A stretch of 40,383 nt of DNA from positions 1 through 40,383 of the forward strand of contig CANMXU010000036.1 in the NCBI GenBank assembly GCA_947501935.1, read 5' to 3'. This document shows, piece after piece, positions 25,264 through 33,984 of this stretch (its first letter is position 1; every line of letters begins with the position of its first letter). Made by a program: the position numbers and the translations under genes. The DNA is from an uncultured Alteromonadaceae bacterium (lineage in GTDB: Bacteria > Pseudomonadota > Gammaproteobacteria > Enterobacterales > Alteromonadaceae). Under the pieces are notes generated by a model that saw only the letters and a program-made list of their open reading frames with translations, ran no database searches and was not told the origin of the DNA.

Positions 25264-26628
25264 TTAATGGGAAACGTTTGCTAAAACAGGTTCAGTGCTT
25301 AAAGTAGTAAATTGCTCAGCAAGCACTGTTTTAAACTCGCGCTCAGTGTTTGGCTGGCGCATCAGCGGAAAGCTGTCTTTTACACCCGGCGGTTTTAATA
25401 TTGGAAATTGACGTTGTATCCAGCGCAAAATAATCACCGCGGGGCTGTCCATCAGCATTTTCATTTCAGGGTACTGCCACACCAACTTGTCTATACCGTC
25501 GTTAGGTTCAAACACTACATCACCAATATTATCGCTGTTCATGTCCCAGCCAAGGTAATTGCTCCAATAATTCCCCAGTCCTTCATGGCTCCATTCTTCT
25601 TTACGGTTAACCACGTACTTCACTTGAATTGGATTATTGATAAAACTGTTGCCGTAAACTTTGGTTTTTTCAGAGCCGGCGGTTAAATGAATGCCAATTT
25701 CCGCGGTGTCGATAATATTGCCAGTAATGGTGTTGTAACCAGAGTTATAGACAAACAGTCCTTTACCATCACGGCCAAGCACTTTATTTTCAGGCTTGGT
25801 CCACACGTTTTTAACGTAATTATTTTTAAAGGTTGATTGGGTAATAAAATTGAGTAAAAAGCCGTAGTCTTCACTGTCAGTCGTTTTGTTACCGCTAATG
25901 GTTAAACGCCGTGAACTCATTAACGCATAACCTGCGCGAGTATTATAGGCTGTATTATTTAGCACTGAATTGTCGTAAGAATACATATAGTGAATACCGT
26001 AGCGTAAGTCGTGCATGGTATTACTTTCAATAATATTGTTTTGGCTGTTGATAACATAAATACCATCGCGAACATGGTAAGTTTCGTTGCCAAATACATG
26101 GGCATTTTTCACACTAGAAAGCTGAATGCCATTGCCGCGATCAGCAGAGCGTAGCTTTAAATTCCCTGATATTTTGTTATTTAATACTTTAAAGTCAGAG
26201 GCTTTATTTAGCCACATGCCAAAGCCATCTCCTTGTAAAATATTATTTTGAATCAGCAAATTAACACTATTAACATTGGCATAAATACCTGAGCTTTGCT
26301 CGGTAAGGTCATGTCCCCAGTTAATAATATTTAAATTTTCAATGGTGATATTACCTGCTTTTAATTCTAACGCATGGCCTTTACCGCCAGCATCAATAAT
26401 AGCGCCAGGTAGGCCTGATAAAATAATCGCATGGTTGATAACAAAATTCCCCAGATAGCGACCTTTAGTTAATACCAAGGTATCGCCTTGTTTACTGTTA
26501 TCAAGGTGCTGCTGCAAGTTATCTGCAGGAGACAGTTGATAGGTTTTCGCCGCCAGCATTTGCGAGCATAAACTCAACAAGCTGATCGTGCTTAGATATA
26601 TAACGAAAGTTTTGAAATTCACCAACAT
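25264..26628 (-). CDS. nosD: NosD periplasmic beta-helix protein
   Basis: About 454 residues from ATG 26628 (MLVNFKTFVIYLSTISLL, a normal signal peptide, with AGG 7 bp upstream). The open frame extends 16 codons further to 26676, but that would put a polar stretch ahead of the signal peptide. The mature part is a right-handed parallel beta-helix of repeated short strands (NNIIESNTMHDLRYGIHYMYSYDNSVLNN) and ends with the NosD-specific NYWSNYLGWD region. NosD is the periplasmic partner of NosFY that hands copper to NosZ. Confidence 0.95.
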   Translation of the reverse strand: MLVNFKTFVIYLSTISLLSLCSQMLAAKTYQLSPADNLQQHLDNSKQGDTLVLTKGRYLGNFVINHAIILSGLPGAIIDAGGKGHALELKAGNITIENLNIINWGHDLTEQSSGIYANVNSVNLLIQNNILQGDGFGMWLNKASDFKVLNNKISGNLKLRSADRGNGIQLSSVKNAHVFGNETYHVRDGIYVINSQNNIIESNTMHDLRYGIHYMYSYDNSVLNNTAYNTRAGYALMSSRRLTISGNKTTDSEDYGFLLNFITQSTFKNNYVKNVWTKPENKVLGRDGKGLFVYNSGYNTITGNIIDTAEIGIHLTAGSEKTKVYGNSFINNPIQVKYVVNRKEEWSHEGLGNYWSNYLGWDMNSDNIGDVVFEPNDGIDKLVWQYPEMKMLMDSPAVIILRWIQRQFPILKPPGVKDSFPLMRQPNTEREFKTVLAEQFTTLSTEPVLANVSH

Positions 26629-26663
26629 GCCCTCGCCTATTTCGGCAGGTGTCTTTAACTGAA

Positions 26664-26695
26664 AAGAGCATAACATTTTTAAATGTTATGCTCTT
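26664..26695 (-). repeat. Long perfect hairpin between nosZ and nosD
   Basis: Perfect 15-bp arms AAGAGCATAACATTT (26664-26678) and AAATGTTATGCTCTT (26681-26695) with a 2-bp centre, 36 bp before the nosD ATG. On the minus strand no U tract follows. It is therefore probably an mRNA hairpin that stabilises nosZ message or attenuates read-through into nosDFYL, not a classical terminator. Confidence 0.7.
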
Positions 26696-26722
26696 GATCT
26701 GGGTTAAGTAATTGCTGCTAAC

Positions 26723-26738
26723 TTTGACTTATGTCACA
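26723..26738 (-). promoter_or_regulatory. Possible CRP/FNR-family site upstream of nosD
   Basis: The minus strand reads TGTGA-CATAAG-TCAAA, 9 of 10 half-site bases of the CRP consensus. The core also reads TTGAC-N4-GTCAC on the plus strand. No promoter at a suitable distance could be fixed, so this may be chance. Confidence 0.3.
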
Positions 26739-26802
26739 ACTGGCAACTAAAACTTACTGCTCTAACTTATTTTAAAAACGCTTTTAATATCTACGGTTAA
26801 AA

Positions 26803-28692
26803 TTAAGCTTCAACGAACATACGGCCACGCATTTCCATATGAAGAGCATGACAGAACCAGTTACAGTAGTACCATTGTACGCCCGGTTTGTTAGCCGTAA
26901 AGGTAATAGAAGCAGTCGCTTGTGGGCCAATTTCCATTTGTACGCCGTGGTTAGTCATACAGAAACCATGGGTTACATCTTCTACTTGGTCAAGGTTAGT
27001 TACAATCACGGTAACTTCATCACCCAATTTTACTTTAAACTCATTCATGCCGTAAGTCGGTGCAATTGAAGTCATGTAAACACGTACTTTTTTACCGTCA
27101 CGGATAACTTTGTTATCAGTTAAGGTATTCACACCATCTTTTTTCGCAATAGCTAAGGTTTCAGCAAAAATAGGATCATCACGCGTCCATAGTTTATTAG
27201 GCTTCATGCGGCTACGATGTACGATCATACAGTCATGCGGTTCAGCATAAGTAGGACCGTCATGTACAAGCTTCATTTCATCACCTGAAATATCAATTAG
27301 TTGATCATTTTCAGGACGTAATGGGCCTACTGGTAAGAATCTATCTTTAGAGAACTTACATAACGAGATTAACCATTTGCCATCAGCATCACGGGTTTCA
27401 CCTTGTGAAGTATGGTTATGACCTGGTTGGTAATGCACGTCTAACTTCTGACGAATGTAATTCACTTTTTTGCCATTGTGAGCGGCAATAGCATCTTCAA
27501 CATTCCATTTAGCAATTTGGCTATCAAGGAATAAGGTAGTGTATGCATTACCTTTGTTATCAAAGGCTGTATGAAGTGGCCCTAAACCTAGTTCAGGCTC
27601 AGCAACAATAGCGTCACGCGGTTTAATTTTATCAGCAAAAACATCATCTAATTTCTTAATAGAAATAATAGAAACTGTAGGTGATAACTTACCGTTAGCA
27701 ACAAAATACTCACCATTTGGCGAAGTATTCATACCATGAGGAGATTTTGGTACTGGAATATAACGGGTTAAATCTGAACCTTTACGACCGTCAAGTACAG
27801 GTACTTTATTGCCATTGTAAGTTTTAAACTTACCCGCTTTAAGTGCCGCTTCACAGCGCGCTAAACTAAAGACAACAACATGGTCACGCTCAGCTGAAAT
27901 CATTTCACCTAAGTTCATACCCATTTCTGAGTTATAACAGGTTGAAGCGAAATATTTACCGTCGTAATCAGCATCGGTGTTATCTAAATTACCGTCAACC
28001 ATTACTTGAAAAGCAACTTCCATGGTTTCTGCGTCAATCACGTTAAATAATGAACGGTAAGTGCTAACATCTTCCATGCCGCCTTTGCCGTCGTTATTCA
28101 TTGGAATTTCAAATTCGCCATTACAAATAACATATTTTGTGTAAGGTACTTTTTGTACACGTAAACCATGAATAGCTTGCACGTTTGGCACAGTTAACAT
28201 TTTGTCAGTTTTCATTACGTCACAACGAATACGCGCAACACGAGTGTTAGCTTTATCGTTAATAAATACATATTTACCATTGTAATGACCGTCAGTCATA
28301 CTCATATGAGGATGATGCGAGTCACCAGCATGAAGATGCGCACTGTCACCTTTAATACGTTTTGACTCATCAGTTAAGCCCCAACCGGTAGCACTATCAG
28401 TATTAAATACCGGTATACGCATAAGTTCACGCATTGATGGTATTCCCATAATACGTACTTCACCTGAGTGACCACCTGACCAAAAACCGTAGTATTCGTC
28501 TAACTCACCCGGGTGAACAAATGGGCTATTGGCCGCTTCAGTTGCTTTGGCTTTGGCTGTAGAAACAAACATGGCAGCTGTCATAGGTGCCGCAACAGCT
28601 CCTGCGCCCATTAATGCCGTTTTGCCAAAAAACTTACGTCTGTCTTCATTCTCTAGCTCTACGTTATCCGAGCTTTTATCTTCATTACTCAT
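26803..28692 (-). CDS. nosZ: Nitrous-oxide reductase NosZ (Tat-exported, clade I type)
   Basis: About 629 residues from ATG 28692, which has GGAG 7-8 bp upstream; an in-frame ATG 4 codons earlier overlaps that Shine-Dalgarno. The Tat motif DRRKFFGK (R18-R19) and a hydrophobic stretch route the folded protein to the periplasm. The beta-propeller domain binds the CuZ cluster through scattered His residues (for example HLHAGDSHHPHMSM, SPHGMNTSPNG, GHNHTSQGE, EPHDCMIVHR). The C-terminal cupredoxin domain holds CuA, with C610, C614, H618 and M621 in CNWFCHALHMEM. The enzyme reduces N2O to N2. Tat export and an adjacent nosR point to clade I. It is the central gene of the cluster. Confidence 0.98.
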   Translation of the reverse strand: MSNEDKSSDNVELENEDRRKFFGKTALMGAGAVAAPMTAAMFVSTAKAKATEAANSPFVHPGELDEYYGFWSGGHSGEVRIMGIPSMRELMRIPVFNTDSATGWGLTDESKRIKGDSAHLHAGDSHHPHMSMTDGHYNGKYVFINDKANTRVARIRCDVMKTDKMLTVPNVQAIHGLRVQKVPYTKYVICNGEFEIPMNNDGKGGMEDVSTYRSLFNVIDAETMEVAFQVMVDGNLDNTDADYDGKYFASTCYNSEMGMNLGEMISAERDHVVVFSLARCEAALKAGKFKTYNGNKVPVLDGRKGSDLTRYIPVPKSPHGMNTSPNGEYFVANGKLSPTVSIISIKKLDDVFADKIKPRDAIVAEPELGLGPLHTAFDNKGNAYTTLFLDSQIAKWNVEDAIAAHNGKKVNYIRQKLDVHYQPGHNHTSQGETRDADGKWLISLCKFSKDRFLPVGPLRPENDQLIDISGDEMKLVHDGPTYAEPHDCMIVHRSRMKPNKLWTRDDPIFAETLAIAKKDGVNTLTDNKVIRDGKKVRVYMTSIAPTYGMNEFKVKLGDEVTVIVTNLDQVEDVTHGFCMTNHGVQMEIGPQATASITFTANKPGVQWYYCNWFCHALHMEMRGRMFVEA

Positions 28693-28789
28693 GTTGTTCT
28701 CCATTTGTTTTCTAAATTAGTTTCTGTATTAGTTTTATATATTTTTAGTGATTAACCTGTGTGGAGTAAATCACCATTATTCGAAATGA

Positions 28790-30934
28790 CTATTCCGTCA
28801 CTACCGCTGGAATTTGTTGCTCTTTATATTTTTGCTTCTTGCGCGCCATTTTTTTTAAAGGCGGACATTTTTCTTCATTAAAATAAGTTACCTGACAATC
28901 AAGACAGTAATGACATTCGCGCATATTTATTACGCCATCAGGGTCAATTGCTTGAATTTCACATTCTTTTGCACAAGTTTTACAAGGCTGACCACACTCA
29001 GGACGACGACGTAACCAGCTAAATAAACGAATGCTATTACTGGTTGATAACGCTGCACCTAACGGACAGATATAACGACAGAAAAACTTACGATTGAAAA
29101 TGTTGATAATCAATAATGCGCAGGCATATAAAACAAACGGCCATTGACGATCAAATTTTAATAAGAAGGTAGTTTTAAACGGCTCAACTTCAGCAAACTG
29201 CTCTGCTAACGCCAATGACTCCATTGATAAACCAAACAAGCCTAATAAAATAAGATATTTAATTGCCCATAAACGCTCGTGTACCGCCCAAGGCAATTCA
29301 AATTGTGGAATTTTGATATAGCGGGCAAAAATATTCATCAGTTCTTGCAGTGCACCAAACGGGCATAACCAACCACAATAAACTGCACGCCCCCATAAGA
29401 TCATGGTTACTGCTGCTGCACCCCACAAAATAAAAATAACGGGGTCAAGTAAGAATAAATCCCATGAGAAGTCAGACATAAAGGCTTGTAAGAAAGTGAA
29501 TACATTAACCACTGACAGCTGACCGCCCCAAGACCAGCCAATAAAGACCACAGTAACGATCAAAAAGACATGGCGGAAGTTGTGCATAAACGTAGGGTGA
29601 CGTACAAGAATATCTTGGAAAAATAGGCTCATCACCACAATAACGAGTAATACAATCAGTACGATTACTTCGGTATTTTTTTCTTGCCATACTTGCTGAG
29701 CTAGGGTTAATTCTGGCGCTGGCATGATCACTGGCGGACGATCTAAATATTTGTCTAAGGTGTGATAATTGGCCTTAAAGCTGGTAAAAATACTTTCTAA
29801 TGGCCCGGTTTGACGGCGTACAAGTAACTCTAACTGCCAGTCTGACGCAGGGTTAAATTCATGATGGTCACGAATAATAAAAATAGATCGCTCTTTAAAC
29901 TGTGGTGCGCCGTCGATATAAATATCAGGTAAGCGGGCATGGTCTAAGTCACGAAATGAAATGGCATTTTCGTTTTGTAAAATTTGAATGCGGTCAAAAA
30001 TAGCACCACGAACATAACCTGAACCTTTAAAAGAGTAGCCTGTGCCCATTAAAACAACCGCATGTTCACCGGGTTTTAACGTTGATATTAAATAGTTGTA
30101 TTCAGCATCACCTAAAATATTACGGCCAATAGTCGGGATGTTTACTTGGGCAAAATACACTTCGGCGAACATATCTTGTTTCTGCTCTGGCGTTGCTTCG
30201 TCAACATGTTCAGCCTCAGTACCAACAAAAGCTTCATCTACAGTTTTTCGATTCAAATAAATTTTGCGAATAGAGCCATCGCCAGTGAGCTGCGTCCAAT
30301 CAGCTTGTTGATAAACGTCATCATAAATAGTGCCCATTGGCTGAATAATGTCTTGGCTAGCGCTAATAATACCTAATGAACGCGCAACTAATGTCGCTGA
30401 TTTAACAATGGCAACATTCATCACCATTACAGTAACTGTCGCACCAGATAAACCGTCAATATGCACAACACCTTCGGTTTGATTACCACCCACTTTAAGG
30501 CGGTCGCTGACATGTAATTGCGGATATTGGTCAGTAAAATCATGAAGTTTTGACTCAGGAATACCGGCTAAAATAATAGGCTCGTGATGCTCTAAAACTT
30601 TTGCACCTAAATACACACCTTTTGGGTCAATCGCCACCAACATATTTACTGGTTCGCCAGAGTATGCAGGTATTTTTGCTAAGTCATTAGTTTCAAACGC
30701 ATAACCAATAACCTCATCTTCTTGGCGAATAGTCCACACCGCTGGCTCGCCCGATTTTTCACCAATATCGGTCGCTTGTGGAAATATTTCATGGATAAGA
30801 GGAATGGGATCTTTAGGCGGGCTAACAAATAATGCATTAGCAGGTAGCACAATTGAGAACCACAACAAAAATATTGCAGAAAAAAACTTACCAATATGAA
30901 GTTGAGCTAACACTGTTTGCATTGAATTTATCAA
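28790..30934 (-). CDS. nosR: NosR membrane flavo-iron-sulfur protein
   Basis: A 714-residue protein: N-terminal membrane segment, periplasmic FMN-binding domain with flavinylation motif GLSGATVT (Thr carries covalent FMN), a further periplasmic part, then several membrane helices and a cytoplasmic polyferredoxin-like end. Cysteine motifs are GWLCPFGAL, CRYICPLGA, CGQPCKTCAKECE and ECHYCLDC, the last two forming [4Fe-4S] sites. NosR supplies electrons to NosZ and is needed for its expression and activity. The frame opens at TTG 30934 (AAGG 6 bp before); ATG 30922 is an alternative start. It is the first gene of the nos cluster and lies behind an FNR-type box. Confidence 0.95.
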   Translation of the reverse strand: MINSMQTVLAQLHIGKFFSAIFLLWFSIVLPANALFVSPPKDPIPLIHEIFPQATDIGEKSGEPAVWTIRQEDEVIGYAFETNDLAKIPAYSGEPVNMLVAIDPKGVYLGAKVLEHHEPIILAGIPESKLHDFTDQYPQLHVSDRLKVGGNQTEGVVHIDGLSGATVTVMVMNVAIVKSATLVARSLGIISASQDIIQPMGTIYDDVYQQADWTQLTGDGSIRKIYLNRKTVDEAFVGTEAEHVDEATPEQKQDMFAEVYFAQVNIPTIGRNILGDAEYNYLISTLKPGEHAVVLMGTGYSFKGSGYVRGAIFDRIQILQNENAISFRDLDHARLPDIYIDGAPQFKERSIFIIRDHHEFNPASDWQLELLVRRQTGPLESIFTSFKANYHTLDKYLDRPPVIMPAPELTLAQQVWQEKNTEVIVLIVLLVIVVMSLFFQDILVRHPTFMHNFRHVFLIVTVVFIGWSWGGQLSVVNVFTFLQAFMSDFSWDLFLLDPVIFILWGAAAVTMILWGRAVYCGWLCPFGALQELMNIFARYIKIPQFELPWAVHERLWAIKYLILLGLFGLSMESLALAEQFAEVEPFKTTFLLKFDRQWPFVLYACALLIINIFNRKFFCRYICPLGAALSTSNSIRLFSWLRRRPECGQPCKTCAKECEIQAIDPDGVINMRECHYCLDCQVTYFNEEKCPPLKKMARKKQKYKEQQIPAVVTE

Positions 30935-30972
30935 CCTTCGCCTTATGTATGCAGTTACAAAAAGTGACGAAC

Positions 30973-30989
30973 TGCGACAATATGTCGCA
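30973..30989. promoter_or_regulatory. Palindrome at the predicted nosR transcription start
   Basis: Perfect 7-bp inverted repeat TGCGACA-ATA-TGTCGCA overlaps the predicted start site (about 30984). Placement fits a repressor operator, or a 5' hairpin in the mRNA. No known nos-regulator consensus is matched that I can name. Confidence 0.5.
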
Positions 30990-31017
30990 TATATTACGCT
31001 TTTAGTGTTTGTGCATA

Positions 31018-31031
31018 CTGACTTGGATCAA
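31018..31031 (-). promoter_or_regulatory. FNR-type box upstream of nosR
   Basis: The minus strand reads TTGAT-CCAA-GTCAG, matching 8 of 10 bases of TTGAT-N4-ATCAA. A -10 box TAATAT lies at 30991-30996, giving a predicted start near 30984 and placing the box centre about -41, the class II activation position. Anaerobic activation by FNR, or by a related NO-sensing DNR/NnrR regulator, is inferred. Confidence 0.65.
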
Positions 31032-31130
31032 TAAAACGATTTTATTAACAGAACAAAAAACACCCAATAAATTTAAGGTTATTCAAGCAGAAAGAAATAT
31101 TAATAACGAAGAATTGGAGGATAAAAAACA

Positions 31131-31159
31131 AAAACGCCAGTCAATTTGACTGGCGTTTT
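31131..31159 (-). terminator. tyrS terminator
   Basis: Inverted repeat AAAACGCCAGTCAA / TTGACTGGCGTTTT followed on the minus strand by TTTTTGTTTTTT, about 85 bp after the tyrS stop. It insulates nosR from tyrS; the stem is symmetrical and may also work rightward. Confidence 0.85.
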
Positions 31160-31244
31160 ATAAAATAAAGCATAACAAATACGCGAAAAACGTAAATAAA
31201 ATATACGAGAATTGGCGGCTAATTATTGCTTGGCAACTTCAGCG

Positions 31245-32444
31245 TTATTTAACAGTAATGCGGGCAAACTTACGTTTACCCACTTGAAATACAGCAGTTG
31301 TACCAGCAGCAACCATTAATTTGTTATCAGTAATTTTTTCACCTTCAAGTTTAGCTGCACCTTGTTTTATCATGCGCATGCCTTCTGAAGTACTTGCTAC
31401 TAAACTCGCTTCTTTTAATAAGTTAGCAATGGCAATTTCACCATTTTCAGTGCTAATTTCTAACTCAGGCATATCATCAGGTAATGCGCCTTTTTGAAAA
31501 CGGTTAATAAATTCTTGATGAGCGGCTTGCGCGGCATCTTCGTCATGAAAACGAGCAATTAATTCTTTGGCTAAATCAATTTTAACATCACGCGGGTTTT
31601 TACCTGCAGCAACATCGTTTTTATAACCTTCAATCACATCAATAGCTTTAAAGCTTAATAACTCAAAATAACGCCACATTAATACATCAGAAATAGACAT
31701 GATTTTACCGAACATTTCAGTTGGGCTGTCAGTAATACCAATGTAGTTATTTAATGACTTAGACATTTTTTGTACGCCGTCTAACCCTTCAAGCAATGGC
31801 ATCATTAATACAGTTTGCGGACGTTGACCTTCAGATTTTTGTAATTCACGCCCCATCAATAAGTTGAACTTTTGATCAGTACCGCCTAATTCCACGTCAG
31901 ACTCAAGCGCGACAGAATCCCAGCCTTGTACTAACGGGTACATAAATTCATGAATAGCAATGGCTTGACCACCAGCATAACGCTTTTTAAAGTCGTCACG
32001 TTCCATCATACGAGCAACGGTTTGACGTGATGCTAATTTAAGCATGCCAGCTGCGCCTAATTTTTCCATCCAAGTTGAATTAAATTCAACCCGAGTTTTT
32101 GCAGGGTCTAAAATTTTGAATACTTGCTCTTTATACGTTTCTGCATTGGCAAGCACATCTTCTTTAGTTAATGGTTTACGAGTAACGTTTTTACCGGTTG
32201 GATCACCAATCATGCCGGTGAAATCACCAATTAAGAAAATAACTTCATGGCCTTGTTGTTGAAACTGGCGCAATTTGTTAATTAAAACCGTATGACCTAA
32301 GTGCAAATCTGGCGCGGTTGGATCAAAGCCCGCCTTGATTTTTAATGGCTTACCTTGTTTAAGTTTTTCTAATAATTCGTCTTCTAACAAGATTTCATCA
32401 CTACCACGTTTAAGTTCATCAAACGCTTGGCTGACATCGGTCAT
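31245..32444 (-). CDS. tyrS: Tyrosyl-tRNA synthetase
   Basis: A 399-residue class I synthetase that charges tRNA-Tyr. The ATP motifs are HLGH (48-51, the HIGH variant) and KMSKS (226-230); GGTDQKFNLLMGREL lines the tyrosine site. A C-terminal S4-type RNA-binding domain (about 330-399) is present. The length and motif spacing fit the shorter TyrRS form of Vibrio, Pseudomonas and Haemophilus rather than the 424-residue E. coli form. GGAG lies 8 bp before the ATG. It is divergent from the mepM-like gene, a common gammaproteobacterial arrangement. Confidence 0.97.
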   Translation of the reverse strand: MTDVSQAFDELKRGSDEILLEDELLEKLKQGKPLKIKAGFDPTAPDLHLGHTVLINKLRQFQQQGHEVIFLIGDFTGMIGDPTGKNVTRKPLTKEDVLANAETYKEQVFKILDPAKTRVEFNSTWMEKLGAAGMLKLASRQTVARMMERDDFKKRYAGGQAIAIHEFMYPLVQGWDSVALESDVELGGTDQKFNLLMGRELQKSEGQRPQTVLMMPLLEGLDGVQKMSKSLNNYIGITDSPTEMFGKIMSISDVLMWRYFELLSFKAIDVIEGYKNDVAAGKNPRDVKIDLAKELIARFHDEDAAQAAHQEFINRFQKGALPDDMPELEISTENGEIAIANLLKEASLVASTSEGMRMIKQGAAKLEGEKITDNKLMVAAGTTAVFQVGKRKFARITVK

Positions 32445-32598
32445 TCACTCGGCTCCACTGGAAAATTCTGTAATTAAGAGCAGGGATTCTACTGTAATTT
32501 ATCGGCGGGATAAAACCCTATAGCTGTTTCTGAGCGTTTTTTTTGTTATAGTAAACGATAAGTGTCGTATTCGAATCAACAAATATAGTTATAATCAT

Positions 32599-33984
32599 TT
32601 GAAAAACATACAAAAACTTTATTTATCTATGCCTAAAAAACATAGAATTATTATTACTTCTTTCAGTATTTTATTGCTGGTACTTTTACTGATCCCGTCA
32701 GAAAAAGCCACTGCTAGCCGCCAAGTTGGCGAAAAAACTTTAGAAGTTGGTAAACGTTATCAATTAGCATTACCTCTTGAAGAAGCCTCACCTCAAGCTA
32801 CGAATGAAACAGTTCAAAAAGCTAGCACCAACAGCGTTGCACAACAGAGTATTGAGCTAGCCCCTAAAGCAGAAGTTTATAGCTGGCAAAAGGCCACTGT
32901 AAAAAGCGGCGACTCTTTAGCTAAAATATTTAACCGTTTTGGTTTTAGCGCCCAAACAACTTATAAAGTAAGTAATGCCAAAGGTGAACATAGTAAGTTA
33001 CTGAGAAAGCTAAACGTTGGCGATACCTTTAAAATAGCTACTGACGATAACGGCAAGTTAGTTGCGTTAGAATATCCCCGCTCTAAAACTGAAATATTAC
33101 ATATCAATTTAGTCGACGATGAATATCATTCAAGCCAAGAAATTAAAACCGTAGAAAGCCGTCAAACTTTTGCTCATGGCGTTATCACTTCAAACTTCTG
33201 GAATGCCGGTACTTCAGCAGGCTTAAACGACAATCAAATTATTAACCTTGCCAATATTTTTGGTTGGGATATCGACTTTGCCTTAGACATTCGCTCAGGC
33301 GATAGTTTCCACGTAGTTTATGAAGATAATTATGTTGATGGTGAATACATTGGCCCGGGTAAAATACTTGCCGCTGAATTTATTAATCAAGACGACCCAT
33401 TCCAAGCGATTCGTTATAGCGATGACGAGTTCTATACACCAGACGGTAAAAGTATGCGTAAAGCGTTTTTACGCGCACCGGTTAACTTTAAATACATCAG
33501 TTCAAACTTTACTACTAAGCGTTTTCATCCCGTTCAAAAACGCTATAAAGCTCACCGCGGTGTTGATTATGCTGCCAGAACAGGTACACCAGTAGTTGCT
33601 GCAGGTAACGGTAAAGTAACTCATTCAACCTATAATAAATACAATGGTAATTATGTATTCATTCAACATGGCAATGGCATAGTCACCAAGTACTTACATT
33701 TTACCAAGCGTGCTGTAAAAGCCGGACAAAGAGTAAAGCAAGGCCAAGTAATTGGCTATGTGGGCGCAACTGGCTTGGCTGCGGGGCCACATTTACATTA
33801 TGAATTTTTACTTAATGGTGTGCACCGTAATCCACGCACCGTGAAATTACCTGACTCACAACCTATTGCGAAAAAATATAAAGCAGATTTTTTAATTGTT
33901 GCTCAAGAACGGCTGAACGACTTAAACGGCTCTAGAAACGCCTTACTTGCTATGCAGTCTGACGACACTCCATTAAGCGAATGA
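32599..33984 (+). CDS. mepM: MepM-like murein DD-endopeptidase (M23)
   Basis: A 461-residue envelope protein. An N-terminal membrane anchor (about 16-32) is preceded by LSMPKKHR, as in E. coli MepM (LPRPHR then a helix). An OapA/LysM-like domain (about 95-160) has VKSGDSLAKIFNRFGFS. The M23 domain (about 295-415) has zinc ligands H319 and D323 (HRGVDYA) and H400 in HLHYEF, with H398 as partner. The enzyme cuts D-Ala-mDAP cross-links to allow murein growth. The start is TTG 32599; ATG 32629 is inside the homologous N-terminus, but neither has a clear Shine-Dalgarno. ATGA coupling joins it to anmK. Confidence 0.9.
   Translation: MKNIQKLYLSMPKKHRIIITSFSILLLVLLLIPSEKATASRQVGEKTLEVGKRYQLALPLEEASPQATNETVQKASTNSVAQQSIELAPKAEVYSWQKATVKSGDSLAKIFNRFGFSAQTTYKVSNAKGEHSKLLRKLNVGDTFKIATDDNGKLVALEYPRSKTEILHINLVDDEYHSSQEIKTVESRQTFAHGVITSNFWNAGTSAGLNDNQIINLANIFGWDIDFALDIRSGDSFHVVYEDNYVDGEYIGPGKILAAEFINQDDPFQAIRYSDDEFYTPDGKSMRKAFLRAPVNFKYISSNFTTKRFHPVQKRYKAHRGVDYAARTGTPVVAAGNGKVTHSTYNKYNGNYVFIQHGNGIVTKYLHFTKRAVKAGQRVKQGQVIGYVGATGLAAGPHLHYEFLLNGVHRNPRTVKLPDSQPIAKKYKADFLIVAQERLNDLNGSRNALLAMQSDDTPLSE

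Noticed and set aside
26839..27069. Plus-strand frame opposite the CuA domain of nosZ
   Set aside because: The minus strand encodes the conserved NosZ cupredoxin domain here.
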